Shown: positions 34,575-43,185 of the stretch, piece by piece
How positions within the stretch are numbered: position 1 is the stretch's first letter
Layout: the number at the start of each line of letters is the position of its first letter
Source of the DNA: Naasia sp.
GTDB taxonomy: Bacteria > Actinomycetota > Actinomycetes > Actinomycetales > Microbacteriaceae
DNA length: 64,000 nucleotides
Direction of reading: 5' to 3'
Assembly (NCBI RefSeq): GCF_025465545.1
Contig: NZ_JAODMK010000016.1
Span: 62,001-126,000 of the forward strand
Notes under the pieces: generated by a model
Database searches by the model: none
Seen by the model: only the letters and a program-made list of their open reading frames with translations
What the model was told of the DNA's origin: nothing
Program-made: the position numbers and the translations under genes

Positions 34575-35891
34575 TCAGTCGAGGTCGGGCGGCGGGCTGT
34601 CGACCCGTCGGCGCGGGCGTCGGGAGGCGAGTGGTCCCGTGCCGGAGAACGTGTCGAGCAGGTCGAGCTCGCCGCCGACGACGGTGGCCAGCCGCCGGAT
34701 GCCGACACGGATGCTCTCGGGGGTGGGATGGCAGAAGGACAGCCGCATGAAGTTGCGGCCCGTGCCGTCCGCAAAGAAGGCGGTGCCCGGCGTGTAGGCG
34801 ACGAGCTCGGTCACCGCGCGCGGAAGCATCTGCTTGGAGTCCAGTCCGGGAGGCAGGCCCACCCACACGTAGAAGCCGCCGTCCGGCACGGTCCAGCTCA
34901 GTTCCGGCAGGTGCTCCGCCAGCGCACCGATCATGGCGTCCCTGCGCTCTCGGTACGAGTTCCGGAAGGTGCCGATCTGGGACCGCCAGTCCGCGGTGTC
35001 CAGGTACTCGCTGACGATCAGCTGTGCGAAGGAGCTCGGCGAGAGGATCGCCGACTCGGCGGCCAGCACGAGCTTCTCCCGGATCGCATGGGGAGCGACG
35101 GCCCACCCCACGCGGAAGCCCGGGGCAAGCGTCTTCGAGAACGAGCCCAGATACACGACTCCCGCTGCGTCGAGGGTGCGCAGCGGCGGCGGCGGAGGGG
35201 CACCGAAGTAGAGGAGGCCGTAGGGGTTGTCCTCGACGATGAGGATGCCGGCCGACTGGCAGATGTCCAGGATCTCCGGCCGCCGAGCAGCACTGAGGGT
35301 GACCCCGGCGGGGTTGTGGAAGGTCGGCACGGTGTAGAGGAACTTGATCGCGCTCCCCGCTGCCCGCTCCGCGGCGATCGCCGCACGCAAGGCCTCCGGC
35401 ACGAGCCCCTCGTCGTCGGTCCCGACGTGGACGGTGCGCGCCTGATACGAGCGGAACACGCCGATGGCCCCCACATAGCTGGGCGCCTCCGCGAGGACCA
35501 CATCGCCCGGGTCGAGGAACAGCTTGGCGACCAGGTCGATGGCCTGCTGCGATCCCGTGGTCGTGACCACGTCGTCCACGCTCGCCGAGATGCCCTCCTC
35601 CCCCATCACCCGCAGGATGTTCTCCCGCAGTGCGGGAACTCCCTGCCCGGAGCCGTACTGCAGCGCGGTCGGCCCGTTGGTGGTCATCACCCGGTCGAAG
35701 GCGCTTCTGATCAGGTTCTCCGGCAGAGCGGAGACGTTCGGCATGCCCCCGGCGAGGGAGACCACTTCCGGGCGGGATGCCACGGCGAAGAGTGCCCGCA
35801 CCTCGGATGCGCTCAGCCCTGAGGTGCGCTCGGCGTAGGAGGGAAACCAGGGATCGAGGTTGTTGCCCCTGGTCTGCTGCTGTCCTGACAC
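34575..35891 (-). CDS. PLP-dependent class I aminotransferase (2-aminoadipate type)
   Basis: A 438-residue fold-type I aminotransferase. The PLP lysine is in SFSKTLAPGFRVGW, with VVTTTGSQQAID (phosphate-binding loop), VPTFHNPAGVT and EDNPYG before it. It resembles LysN/2-aminoadipate and multi-substrate aminotransferases and the catalytic part of MocR regulators, but has no GntR DNA-binding domain. It is conserved next to parB in actinobacteria. The start is GTG 35891 with GAAGGA upstream. The last ~20 residues are Pro/Arg-rich. Substrate is not determined. Confidence 0.9.
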   Translation of the reverse strand: MSGQQQTRGNNLDPWFPSYAERTSGLSASEVRALFAVASRPEVVSLAGGMPNVSALPENLIRSAFDRVMTTNGPTALQYGSGQGVPALRENILRVMGEEGISASVDDVVTTTGSQQAIDLVAKLFLDPGDVVLAEAPSYVGAIGVFRSYQARTVHVGTDDEGLVPEALRAAIAAERAAGSAIKFLYTVPTFHNPAGVTLSAARRPEILDICQSAGILIVEDNPYGLLYFGAPPPPPLRTLDAAGVVYLGSFSKTLAPGFRVGWAVAPHAIREKLVLAAESAILSPSSFAQLIVSEYLDTADWRSQIGTFRNSYRERRDAMIGALAEHLPELSWTVPDGGFYVWVGLPPGLDSKQMLPRAVTELVAYTPGTAFFADGTGRNFMRLSFCHPTPESIRVGIRRLATVVGGELDLLDTFSGTGPLASRRPRRRVDSPPPDLD

Positions 35892-35931
35892 GAATCCTTC
35901 TCCCGGCGAGCGTTCCGCTCCACCCTAGTAA

Positions 35932-35973
35932 GACAGAAAGAAAGGACCCGCCCGGCTGATGCCGAGCGGGTCC
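35932..35973 (-). terminator. Intrinsic terminator after trxA
   Basis: On the minus strand GGACCCGC (35973-35966) pairs with GCGGGTCC (35951-35944), with a further partial stem inside. The pyrimidine run TTTCTTTCTGTC follows. It ends the murJ-trxB-trxA transcript. Confidence 0.8.
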
Positions 35974-35991
35974 GGAAATATCCTTCCTCGC

Positions 35992-36318
35992 TCAGGCGAG
36001 GAATGCTGCCAATTCGTGCTCGAGAGCCTGCTTGGGCTTGGCGCCGATGACGGACTTGACGACCTCGCCACCGCGGTAGACCTTCATCGCGGGAATCGAC
36101 GTGATGTGGTACTTCGCCGCCGTCTCGGGGTTCTCGTCCACGTTCAGCTTGACGATCTCGATCTTGTCGCCGTTCTCACTGGCGATCTGCTCGAGCACAG
36201 GACCCACTGCCCGGCAGGGCGCGCACCACTCGGCCCAGAAGTCGACCAGCACCGGCTTGTCGGACGCGAGCACATCCTGCGCGAACGTCGCATCGGTGAC
36301 CTGCTTGAGGTTGGACAT
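35992..36318 (-). CDS. trxA: Thioredoxin
   Basis: A 108-residue thioredoxin. The redox motif is WCAPC, with KPVLVDFWAEWC before it and the cis-proline in SIPAMKVYRGG. It keeps cytoplasmic protein thiols reduced, being itself reduced by the TrxB encoded 36 bases upstream. The ATG has AAGGAGA upstream. Length is standard. Confidence 0.97.
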   Translation of the reverse strand: MSNLKQVTDATFAQDVLASDKPVLVDFWAEWCAPCRAVGPVLEQIASENGDKIEIVKLNVDENPETAAKYHITSIPAMKVYRGGEVVKSVIGAKPKQALEHELAAFLA

Positions 36319-36354
36319 GTGTCTCCTTGTGTCTGTGCCAGTGTACTGGCGCGG

Positions 36355-37377
36355 TCAGTTCTGCCCGACGAGCTCGCCGTCGGTGTCCACCGTGCTGCCC
36401 GACACGGGCGCGGACCCGGGCTCGACATGTCCGATGGCCGGCCGAAGCACCTCTCCGGGAAGCGAGGCGAGGAAGTGCTCGGCGTCGAGCGCGGCGACGG
36501 TGCCTGAGGCCGCCGCGGTGACGGCCTGGCGATAGGTCGGGTCGATCACGTCGCCCGCCGCGAAGACCCCCGGCAGGTTGGTCCGGGAGCTGCGACCCTC
36601 GACCGCGAGAGTGCCCTCCTCGGTGAGGTCGAGCTGACCGTGGAAGAGGTGCACGCGGGGGTCGTTGCCGACGGCGATGAAGAGGCCGGTGAGCTCCACC
36701 TCACGCTCCGCGCCGGTCACGGTGTCGCGCACGGTGATGCCCGTCACGAGCTCCTCGCCGTGGATCGCGGCGACCTCGCTGTTCCAGAGGAACTCGATCT
36801 TGGGGTTGTCGAAGGCCCGCTGCTGCATGATCTTCGATGCGCGGAGCGTGTCGCGACGGTGCAGGACGTAGACCTTGTCGGCGAACCGCGTGAGGAAGGT
36901 CGCCTCCTCCATCGCGGAGTCCCCTCCGCCGACGACGGCGACGATGCGCTTGCGGAAGAAGGCGCCGTCGCAGGTGGCGCACCAGGAGACGCCGTAGCCG
37001 CTCAGCCGGTCCTCGTCGGCGATCCCGAGCTTGCGGTAGGCGGATCCGGTGGTGACCACCACGGAGAGCGCCTCGTGCACGGTTCCGGAGCCCAGGGTCA
37101 CGCGCTTGACGTTTCCGGTGAGATCCACCTCGGTGACGTCGTCGTAGACGACCTCGGTGCCGAACCGCTCAGCCTGCAGGCGCATCTTGTCCATCAGGTC
37201 GGGGCCCATGATCCCCTCCGGGAAGCCGGGGAAGTTCTCGACCTCGGTGGTGTTCATCAGCTCGCCGCCCGCTTCGACCGAGCTGGCGATCAGCAGCGGC
37301 TCGAGCTCGGCCCTGGCCGCATAGATCGCGGCCGTGTATCCGGCAGGACCGGACCCGATGATGATCATCTGACGCAC
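36355..37377 (-). CDS. trxB: Thioredoxin reductase
   Basis: A 340-residue FAD/NADPH enzyme. GSGPAGYTAA is the FAD-binding motif, WCATCDGAFF holds the redox CATC, GGGDSAMEEA is the NADPH site, and GVFAAGDV closes the FAD domain. The C-terminal ~30 residues (from about 310) extend beyond the usual end. The GTG at 37377 has GAGGAG seven bases upstream; an ATG three codons later is the alternative. It sits between murJ and trxA. Confidence 0.97.
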   Translation of the reverse strand: MRQMIIIGSGPAGYTAAIYAARAELEPLLIASSVEAGGELMNTTEVENFPGFPEGIMGPDLMDKMRLQAERFGTEVVYDDVTEVDLTGNVKRVTLGSGTVHEALSVVVTTGSAYRKLGIADEDRLSGYGVSWCATCDGAFFRKRIVAVVGGGDSAMEEATFLTRFADKVYVLHRRDTLRASKIMQQRAFDNPKIEFLWNSEVAAIHGEELVTGITVRDTVTGAEREVELTGLFIAVGNDPRVHLFHGQLDLTEEGTLAVEGRSSRTNLPGVFAAGDVIDPTYRQAVTAAASGTVAALDAEHFLASLPGEVLRPAIGHVEPGSAPVSGSTVDTDGELVGQN

Positions 37378-37447
37378 AGGAGAGCTCCTCAGCTGTCTCG
37401 GGCAACGCGGCGAGATCGTCGCACCCGTACGGGATCAACACATCCTA

Positions 37448-37467
37448 GCTCCGGCCTATTCCGGAGC
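37448..37467 (-). terminator. Weak hairpin between murJ and trxB
   Basis: GCTCCGG and CCGGAGC form a 7-bp stem with a 6-base loop just after the murJ stop. There is no T-run. It may act as an attenuating hairpin or mRNA end. Confidence 0.3.
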
Positions 37468-37477
37468 CCGGGGAGGG

Positions 37478-39094
37478 TCAGTGCCGTTTCGAGCGGTCGA
37501 GCAGAGGCGCGAGGAGGGCCCTCAGATCGGGTGAGCGCAGCGCCAGCAGGCCCCCGAGGTAGACCACGGACATGGCTCCCCCGATGACCGCGATCGAGAG
37601 CACCGCGGGTGCGATCCCGGACAGGGCGAAGCCGCCCGGGGCGGTGCCGCCCAGCAGGATCAGCAGCACGGCGCCCACGACGCACGCGGGCAGGACCGCG
37701 ATCAGGTCGCGGAGAAGCGCCCGCCCCACGCCGGCGCCGGCGCCGGGGCCGATGCGCCGGGCGAGAAGGGCCGCTGCGACGAGCAGCTGCACGGTTCCGG
37801 CGGCTGATACCACCGCGGCGATGCCCACGGCGATGCGGTCGGCGGGAAGGAGCGAGCAGGCCAGGACACCGCCGATCACGAGCAGCGACTGCAGCAGGGT
37901 GAAGACGAACGGGGTCCTGGTGTCGCCGAGGGCATAGAAGGCACGCTGCACGACGAAGAGGAGACAGAACGGCACGAGGCCGAGCAGATAGGCGATGATC
38001 ACCGCTGCCAGCTGCTGGACGTCGTCGTACCCGGTTGCGATGAACACCCGGGCGAACGCGGGTGCGACCACGATGAGAGCCGCCGCGGCGAGCAGGATGG
38101 CGAGCAGCACCCCCCGCAGCACCGAACTGATGTCCGTCTTGAGAGCCCGCAGGTCGTCGCGGGCGGCGTGCTCGCTCATGCTCGTGTAGAAGACCGTGAC
38201 GATCGACACGGTGATCACGGAGTGCGGAAGCATGAAGATGAGCCAGGCGTTCGTCAGCGCGAAGACGCTCGCGCTCTCGCTGCCCGCCCTGGTCGCCACG
38301 TTGGTCTCGATGAGCCCGGCGACCTGTCCGATGAGGAGCATGGCGAAGGTCCAGCCGGCGGCCTTGCCCGCAATGCCGAGGCCGACCCCCCGCCACCGGA
38401 AGTCGGGCCGGAAGCGCAGGCCGACTCTGCGCCAGAACAGGAAGAGCAGCAGCGCCTGCGCCGCCAGACCGAGGGTGTTGCCGCCGGCGAACAGTGCCAC
38501 CATGCCCGGCGACCAGTCCTCGAACCGGCGGTCCGCGCTGCCGCCGAACAGCGCCAGGAAGGTGCCCACCGACGCGATGCCGACGATGTTGTTGGCGACC
38601 GGCGCCCAGGTGAACGGCCCGAAGGCTCGTCGTGCGTTCAACACCTCGCCGAGCAGCGCATACATGCCGAGGAAGAAGACCTGCGGAAGGCACCAGTAGG
38701 CGAAGGCGATGGCGAGGTCGCGGTCGAAGCTCGCGGCGCTGCGCAGCGAGAAGAGCTGGACGAGTGCCGGGGCCGCGAGCGTCGCGGCGACCGCGACCGC
38801 CGCGAACCCGGTGAGGCCCAGCGTGACGAGCTTGTTGATGTACGCGTTGCCGCCGTCGGCCGCGGAGCTGGCGCGCACGATCTGGGGGACGAGGATCGCG
38901 CTGAGCAGCCCGCCGCCGATGATGGCGTAGATGCTGTTCGGCACGATGGTGGCCACGGCGAAGGCGTTTCCGCTCGTGGAGATGACGCCGCCGAGGGCCT
39001 GCGCGATCACGATGGCCTTCACGAAGCCGAGGACGCGGGAGACGACCGTGCCGGATGCGAGGAGCGCGCTCGCCCTGCCGATGCCGCCGCTCAT
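37478..39094 (-). CDS. murJ: Lipid II flippase MurJ
   Basis: A 538-residue MATE/MOP-type transporter with about 14 membrane helices that flips lipid II. Conserved elements include SRVLGFVKAIVIAQ in helix 1, ISTSGNAFAVATIVPN, ETNVATRAGSES and QRAFYALGDTRTP. In mycobacteria the homologue has a cytosolic pseudokinase that binds FhaA; this protein ends shortly after the last helix and lacks it. The start ATG 39094 overlaps the DUF6049 stop. Confidence 0.94.
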   Translation of the reverse strand: MSGGIGRASALLASGTVVSRVLGFVKAIVIAQALGGVISTSGNAFAVATIVPNSIYAIIGGGLLSAILVPQIVRASSAADGGNAYINKLVTLGLTGFAAVAVAATLAAPALVQLFSLRSAASFDRDLAIAFAYWCLPQVFFLGMYALLGEVLNARRAFGPFTWAPVANNIVGIASVGTFLALFGGSADRRFEDWSPGMVALFAGGNTLGLAAQALLLFLFWRRVGLRFRPDFRWRGVGLGIAGKAAGWTFAMLLIGQVAGLIETNVATRAGSESASVFALTNAWLIFMLPHSVITVSIVTVFYTSMSEHAARDDLRALKTDISSVLRGVLLAILLAAAALIVVAPAFARVFIATGYDDVQQLAAVIIAYLLGLVPFCLLFVVQRAFYALGDTRTPFVFTLLQSLLVIGGVLACSLLPADRIAVGIAAVVSAAGTVQLLVAAALLARRIGPGAGAGVGRALLRDLIAVLPACVVGAVLLILLGGTAPGGFALSGIAPAVLSIAVIGGAMSVVYLGGLLALRSPDLRALLAPLLDRSKRH

Positions 39095-41154
39095 GATTCG
39101 TCGACCGCCGGGCGGGCGGCCTTCCTGCGGCGCCGGATGTTGCGGAACAGGCCGAAGCCGAACAGGACCACGACCAGTCCCACCACGACGGTGGTTCCCG
39201 CGGCCTCCCACTCCGCCTGCACATCGAGGGGGATGACGACGGAGGAGCCGATCCGCTTTCCGGTCTCGGGACTGGAGGCGGTGACCTGCAGATCGACTCG
39301 GCCGTTGGCGATGAACCGGGCAGGCAGGGAGAAGCGCGTGCTGGCGCCCGCGTCCACCGTCGCGGTGGCCGGGCTCACGAGGATGCGTCCGTTGCTCGGG
39401 CGCGCGGACAGCTTCACCGTGACGGGCAGGTCGAGCGAGTTCTGGACGAAGATGGGCACCGCGTCGGGGACTCCGACGAAGTTCACGTTGGTGCTGCTGA
39501 TCGTGACCGCGCCCAGCACGTCCGTCGCGTAGTGCCGGTGCAGGTCCCTCGCCGCCGTGTCCCAGGCGTCCGGGAAGTCCAGCCACTGGGCGGAGAGCAG
39601 GGCCAGGAGGCGCAGGCGCTCCCGCCCGGTGAGCATCTGCGGCGTCTCAACGATGGTCGAGAAGTCGGCGATCCGCTCGTCGTCCTGGACGAGCGTGCCG
39701 GCCGCCTCGGCGCGGGCGTCCTTTCCCTTCGCCTTGCGGAGGGTGAGCTTCGCATCCTGGTCCGGCACGTCGTCGAGAGGGATGGCCGCGGCCCACGGCA
39801 CCGACTGCAGCGCCCGCAGGGTGGGATCGAGACCGGAGGTGGAGTCCGGCCAGCCGCGGTCGAGGGCGACGACGACCGTCGTGCCGGCGGTTCCTGCGGA
39901 GGCCGCGAGCAGTGCGCCCAGGTCGGCTCGCGCCTGCGCCGCCTCCGCCTCGCCGGCCGAGAACGCGGCCGCGGAGGCCGCCGCGGAGAGCGCACTGTCG
40001 GAGACGAGCACCCGCTCCCCCTCGAGCTTCCCGGTCGGCCCCGAACCGCTCTGCGTCACCGAGTCGCTCGGCACGATGGCCCGGTCGTAGCCCGATGCGC
40101 CGACGAACTTCACGTCGCCCGGTCTCGCCCGGACGGGCCATGCGAGACCAGGGAGGTCGTAGTCCCAGGCCAGCAGCTCCTCGGTGCTCGGAAGGGTGCC
40201 GGGCGCCGGCGGCCCAGGCGTCGGGGCGGGGGTGCCGGTGGTCGCCGGGGACGGAGCCGCCTCTGCCGCCGGAGCCTGCGTGCCGGAGAAGTTGGCCTCG
40301 TCGAGTGCGCCTGCGAAGGAGATCGGGTCGAGCACCGCGGCGGCGCCCGCCTCCCGCTCCAATGAGATGTCCGAATCGGCATACGTCAGCGGGAAGACCG
40401 GGTTGGGTGCGGCCGCGAGGTCGGCGAGCCACAGCACGGCGCTCGGCGGGGCGGCGGTGCCGAGAGCCCGGATCGAAGCGAGAATCCGCGGGTCGATCGC
40501 CAGCGTGACCTGGCGGCCGGCGGCCGCGTCGAGCTTGCGCCGCAGCACTCCCTCCGGCGACGTGTATGCGGCCAGGGAGTCCGCGTCGAGCAGTCCGTCG
40601 GTGACGGACGGCGTGGTGAGCGGAAGGACCGCGGCCACGTCGACCACCGAAGGCGGGGCGCCGTCCGCCCAGACGAAGCCCGACTCCCCCGTGCCGAGCA
40701 GCGCGCCGCCTGCGGTCACCTCTGCCGCGAGCAGGTGAGCGCCCCACCCGGCGAACTCGAGCGCGCTGCCGAGGTCCTTCGACTTGAGCACGATGGTGAC
40801 CTTCGCCGTTCCCCCGGCGGGCAGCTCCTGGGTCCGCGCTGCAGCGACCTCGGTGAGGGGGACCGCCGCAGGATCGTCGAGCGCGCTCTCGAGGGTCGGG
40901 CGGTCGAGACCTGCGGGACTGACGGACAGAGCGATGCGGCCCGCCGCCACGGGCTCGTTCCCGGGGTTCGTCAGGGTTGCGGAGATGGTGAGGTCCTCCC
41001 CCGGCCGGGCGATCCCGTTGCCCGCGGAGACGGAGACCGTGATCGGCTCGTCCGCCGCACGCGCCAGAGCCGGAAGCGCGAGGCCGTCCACGAGGGGTGC
41101 GGCCACGAACGCCGCCGCCAGCAGCACCCCGGCGGCTCGTCGCCTGCCCCTCAT
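39091..41154 (-). CDS. DUF6049 secreted membrane-anchored protein
   Basis: A 687-residue envelope protein always found beside murJ in actinobacteria. It has a signal peptide (about 1-36, basic then Ala/Leu-rich, cleaving near ALA-RAAD), an extracellular region with Ig-like beta segments (ITVSVSAGNG at the start; PVTVKLSARPSNGR near the end), and a Pro/Ala linker around 330-355. One C-terminal membrane helix (about 648-668) and a basic RRRR tail follow. Function is unknown; a role linked to lipid II export is suggested by position only. The ATG at 41154 overlaps the stop of a tiny upstream ORF (ATGA). Confidence 0.88.
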   Translation of the reverse strand: MRGRRRAAGVLLAAAFVAAPLVDGLALPALARAADEPITVSVSAGNGIARPGEDLTISATLTNPGNEPVAAGRIALSVSPAGLDRPTLESALDDPAAVPLTEVAAARTQELPAGGTAKVTIVLKSKDLGSALEFAGWGAHLLAAEVTAGGALLGTGESGFVWADGAPPSVVDVAAVLPLTTPSVTDGLLDADSLAAYTSPEGVLRRKLDAAAGRQVTLAIDPRILASIRALGTAAPPSAVLWLADLAAAPNPVFPLTYADSDISLEREAGAAAVLDPISFAGALDEANFSGTQAPAAEAAPSPATTGTPAPTPGPPAPGTLPSTEELLAWDYDLPGLAWPVRARPGDVKFVGASGYDRAIVPSDSVTQSGSGPTGKLEGERVLVSDSALSAAASAAAFSAGEAEAAQARADLGALLAASAGTAGTTVVVALDRGWPDSTSGLDPTLRALQSVPWAAAIPLDDVPDQDAKLTLRKAKGKDARAEAAGTLVQDDERIADFSTIVETPQMLTGRERLRLLALLSAQWLDFPDAWDTAARDLHRHYATDVLGAVTISSTNVNFVGVPDAVPIFVQNSLDLPVTVKLSARPSNGRILVSPATATVDAGASTRFSLPARFIANGRVDLQVTASSPETGKRIGSSVVIPLDVQAEWEAAGTTVVVGLVVVLFGFGLFRNIRRRRKAARPAVDES

Positions 41155-41195
41155 GCCGGATTCGCGGAGGTGCCTCTCGACCTCCGGGTTCCCAT
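41151..41195 (-). CDS. 14-codon leaderless upstream ORF of the DUF6049 gene
   Basis: The reading frame starts with ATG at 41195, 6 bases after a -10-like TAGACT (41202-41207). It encodes MGTRRSRGTSANPA and stops with TGA at 41153-41151, overlapping the DUF6049 start codon as ATGA. No Shine-Dalgarno lies near the DUF6049 ATG. This looks like a leaderless leader peptide coupling translation to the main gene; expression is unproven. Confidence 0.45.
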   Translation of the reverse strand: MGTRRSRGTSANPA

Positions 41196-41201
41196 GGCGC
41201 G

Positions 41202-41207
41202 AGTCTA
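41202..41207 (-). promoter_or_regulatory. -10 box upstream of the DUF6049 leader ORF
   Basis: TAGACT on the minus strand, identical to the sortase and crgA -10 boxes, 6 bases before the leader ATG at 41195. Confidence 0.5.
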
Positions 41208-41257
41208 CGGCGTGGCGCCGCGTCGCCCCTGGAGCCCGCTCGGTCGGGCGGCGCAAC

Positions 41258-41263
41258 TAGCAT
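41258..41263 (+). promoter_or_regulatory. -10 box of pcnA (leaderless)
   Basis: TAGCAT, 8 bases before the pcnA ATG at 41272, divergent from the DUF6049 promoter. No Shine-Dalgarno is present. Confidence 0.45.
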
Positions 41264-41271
41264 GGACGACC

Positions 41272-42723
41272 ATGGACAGCGCGGCGGCGGCCCTCGATCG
41301 CCTCGGCGCGATCGCCGCCTCGGCACCCGTCGCCCGGCTCGCCGCCGCCTTCGAGGCGGCCGGGGCAGAGCTGGCGCTCGTCGGCGGCCCCGTGCGCGAC
41401 GCTTTCCTGTCCCGTACCGCCCTGGACCTCGACTTCACCACGGACGCGGACCCCGATCGGATCCTCCAGATCGTGCGGCCGATCGCCTCCGCGCACTGGG
41501 ACGTGGGACGGGCCTTCGGTACGATCGGCGCGCGGATCGCCGGCGAGAAGGTGGAGATCACCACCTACCGCTCTGACGCGTACAGCACCGACTCCCGCAA
41601 GCCGGAGGTGCGCTTCGGCTCCACGCTCGAGGAGGACCTGGTCCGCCGCGACTTCACCGTGAACGCCATGGCGCTGCGGCTTCCTGCCCGTGTGCTCGTC
41701 GATCCGACGGGAGGGATCGCGGACCTCGTCGCCCGCCGTCTGCGCACCCCGCAGGCTCCGGAGATCTCCTTCTCCGATGACCCGCTGCGCATGCTCCGGG
41801 CCGCGCGCTTCACGGCGCAGCTCGGGTTCGAGCTGGACGGCGACGCCCGCCGGGCCATGACCGAGCTCGCCGGCCGGCTCGACATCGTGTCGGCGGAGCG
41901 GATGCGGGAGGAGCTCGCCCGCCTGATCCTCGCGCCGAATCCGCGCCCTGCGCTTGAGCTGCTCGTCGAGACGGGCATCGCGGACCTGATCCTCCCCGAG
42001 CTGCCCGCGCTCCGGCTCACGGTGGACACGGAGCACCGGCACAAGGACGTCTACCAGCACTCGCTCACGGTGCTCGACCAGACGATCGGGCTCGAGGAGG
42101 AGCGGAAGCGGCAGCCCGACCTGATCCTCCGGGTGGCCGCGCTGCTGCACGACATCGGCAAGCCGGCTACGCGCAGGTTCGAGCCGGGCGGGACGGTCAC
42201 GTTCCACCATCACGACGCGGTGGGCGCGAAGCTCGCCCGGAAGCGGCTGAGGGCCCTCCGGTTCGACAACGACACCATCGCCGGAGTCGCGCATCTGATC
42301 GAGCTGCACCAGCGCTTCTTCGGCTACACCGAGGGCGTGTGGACCGACTCCGCGGTGCGGCGGTACGTGCGCGACGCCGACGGCTTCCTGGAGGAGCTGC
42401 ACATCCTCACCCGCGCCGACGTGACGACCCGGAACCGCCGAAAGGCGGAGCGACTGGCGAAGGCCTACGACGACCTCGAGGCGAGGATCGCGGTGCTGGC
42501 GGAGCAGGAGGAGCTCGCCGCGGTGCGACCCGACCTCGACGGCGAGCAGATCATGGCGATCCTCGGCGTCCCCCCCGGCCCGGCCGTGGGGATCGCCTAC
42601 CGGCATCTCCTCGAGCTCCGGCTCGACGAGGGGCCGCTCGGGCAGGACGAGGCCACTGCCCGCCTGCTCAGCTGGTGGGAGAGCGCGAAGGACGCCTTGC
42701 CGCAGCGTCGTCGCGACGGCTAA
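41272..42723 (+). CDS. pcnA: CCA tRNA nucleotidyltransferase / poly(A) polymerase family
   Basis: A 483-residue class II nucleotidyltransferase with an HD domain. The head has LVGGPVRDAFL and DLDFTTDADP (metal aspartates); RRDFTVNAMA and DDPLRMLRAARF are the RNA- and nucleotide-binding motifs. The HD domain contains LLHDIGKPATR and a late FFGYT. It adds or repairs the tRNA 3' CCA, needed since tRNA-Ala and tRNA-Ile here lack an encoded CCA. It is divergent from the DUF6049 gene. The usual NUDIX gene between them is absent. Confidence 0.94.
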   Translation: MDSAAAALDRLGAIAASAPVARLAAAFEAAGAELALVGGPVRDAFLSRTALDLDFTTDADPDRILQIVRPIASAHWDVGRAFGTIGARIAGEKVEITTYRSDAYSTDSRKPEVRFGSTLEEDLVRRDFTVNAMALRLPARVLVDPTGGIADLVARRLRTPQAPEISFSDDPLRMLRAARFTAQLGFELDGDARRAMTELAGRLDIVSAERMREELARLILAPNPRPALELLVETGIADLILPELPALRLTVDTEHRHKDVYQHSLTVLDQTIGLEEERKRQPDLILRVAALLHDIGKPATRRFEPGGTVTFHHHDAVGAKLARKRLRALRFDNDTIAGVAHLIELHQRFFGYTEGVWTDSAVRRYVRDADGFLEELHILTRADVTTRNRRKAERLAKAYDDLEARIAVLAEQEELAAVRPDLDGEQIMAILGVPPGPAVGIAYRHLLELRLDEGPLGQDEATARLLSWWESAKDALPQRRRDG

Positions 42724-42813
42724 GCTGTTGCGGTTGTCCGGCGTGACCGGACGTGCACACACCCTCCTGCTGCAGAAGTCCTGCAGCCGTTCTAGTCCGA
42801 AGGAGGTGGGTCA
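42721..42813 (+). promoter_or_regulatory. Promoter and structured leader of the rpsF operon
   Basis: A -10-like TAAGCT (42721-42726) overlaps the pcnA stop. The following leader can form two hairpins: GTCCGG/CCGGAC (42736-42752) and GCTGCAG/CTGCAGC (42769-42787, loop AAGTC), the latter followed by CCG. S6:S18-binding leaders upstream of rpsF use a hairpin with a CCG element, so autoregulation by S6-S18 is possible. AAGGAGG just before the GTG is the ribosome binding site. Confidence 0.35.
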
Positions 42814-43182
42814 GTGACGCACAAGTACGAACTCATGGTCATCCTCGACCCCGAGATCGACGAGCGCACGGTAGCCCCGAGCCTCGACAAGTTTCTCGGC
42901 GTCATCCGCAATGCGGGTGGGACGATCGACAACGTCGACATCTGGGGCCGTCGTCGCCTCGCCTACGAGATCAACAAGAAGACCGAGGGCATCTACGCCG
43001 TCGTGAATCTCACGTCGACCTCCGAGGCCGCGAAGGAGCTCGACCGGCAGCTCGGTCTCTCCGAGGCGGTCCTGCGCACCAAGGTGCTCCGCGCCGAGGA
43101 GGCCGTGGCTCGCGCCGAGGCCGAGCAGGCCGCAGCAGCCACGGCAGCCGCAGCGCCGGCACCCGCAGCGACAGGTCGCTGA
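42814..43182 (+). CDS. rpsF: 30S ribosomal protein S6
   Basis: A 122-residue protein with the S6 fold ([18 protein letters not shown] at the start, GRRRLAYEI and GIYAVVN later) plus an Ala-rich C-terminal extension of about 27 residues not needed for the fold. It binds 16S rRNA with S18. The GTG start has a near-perfect AAGGAGG. First gene of rpsF-ssb-rpsR-rplI. Confidence 0.97.
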   Translation: MTHKYELMVILDPEIDERTVAPSLDKFLGVIRNAGGTIDNVDIWGRRRLAYEINKKTEGIYAVVNLTSTSEAAKELDRQLGLSEAVLRTKVLRAEEAVARAEAEQAAAATAAAAPAPAATGR

Positions 43183-43185
43183 GCC

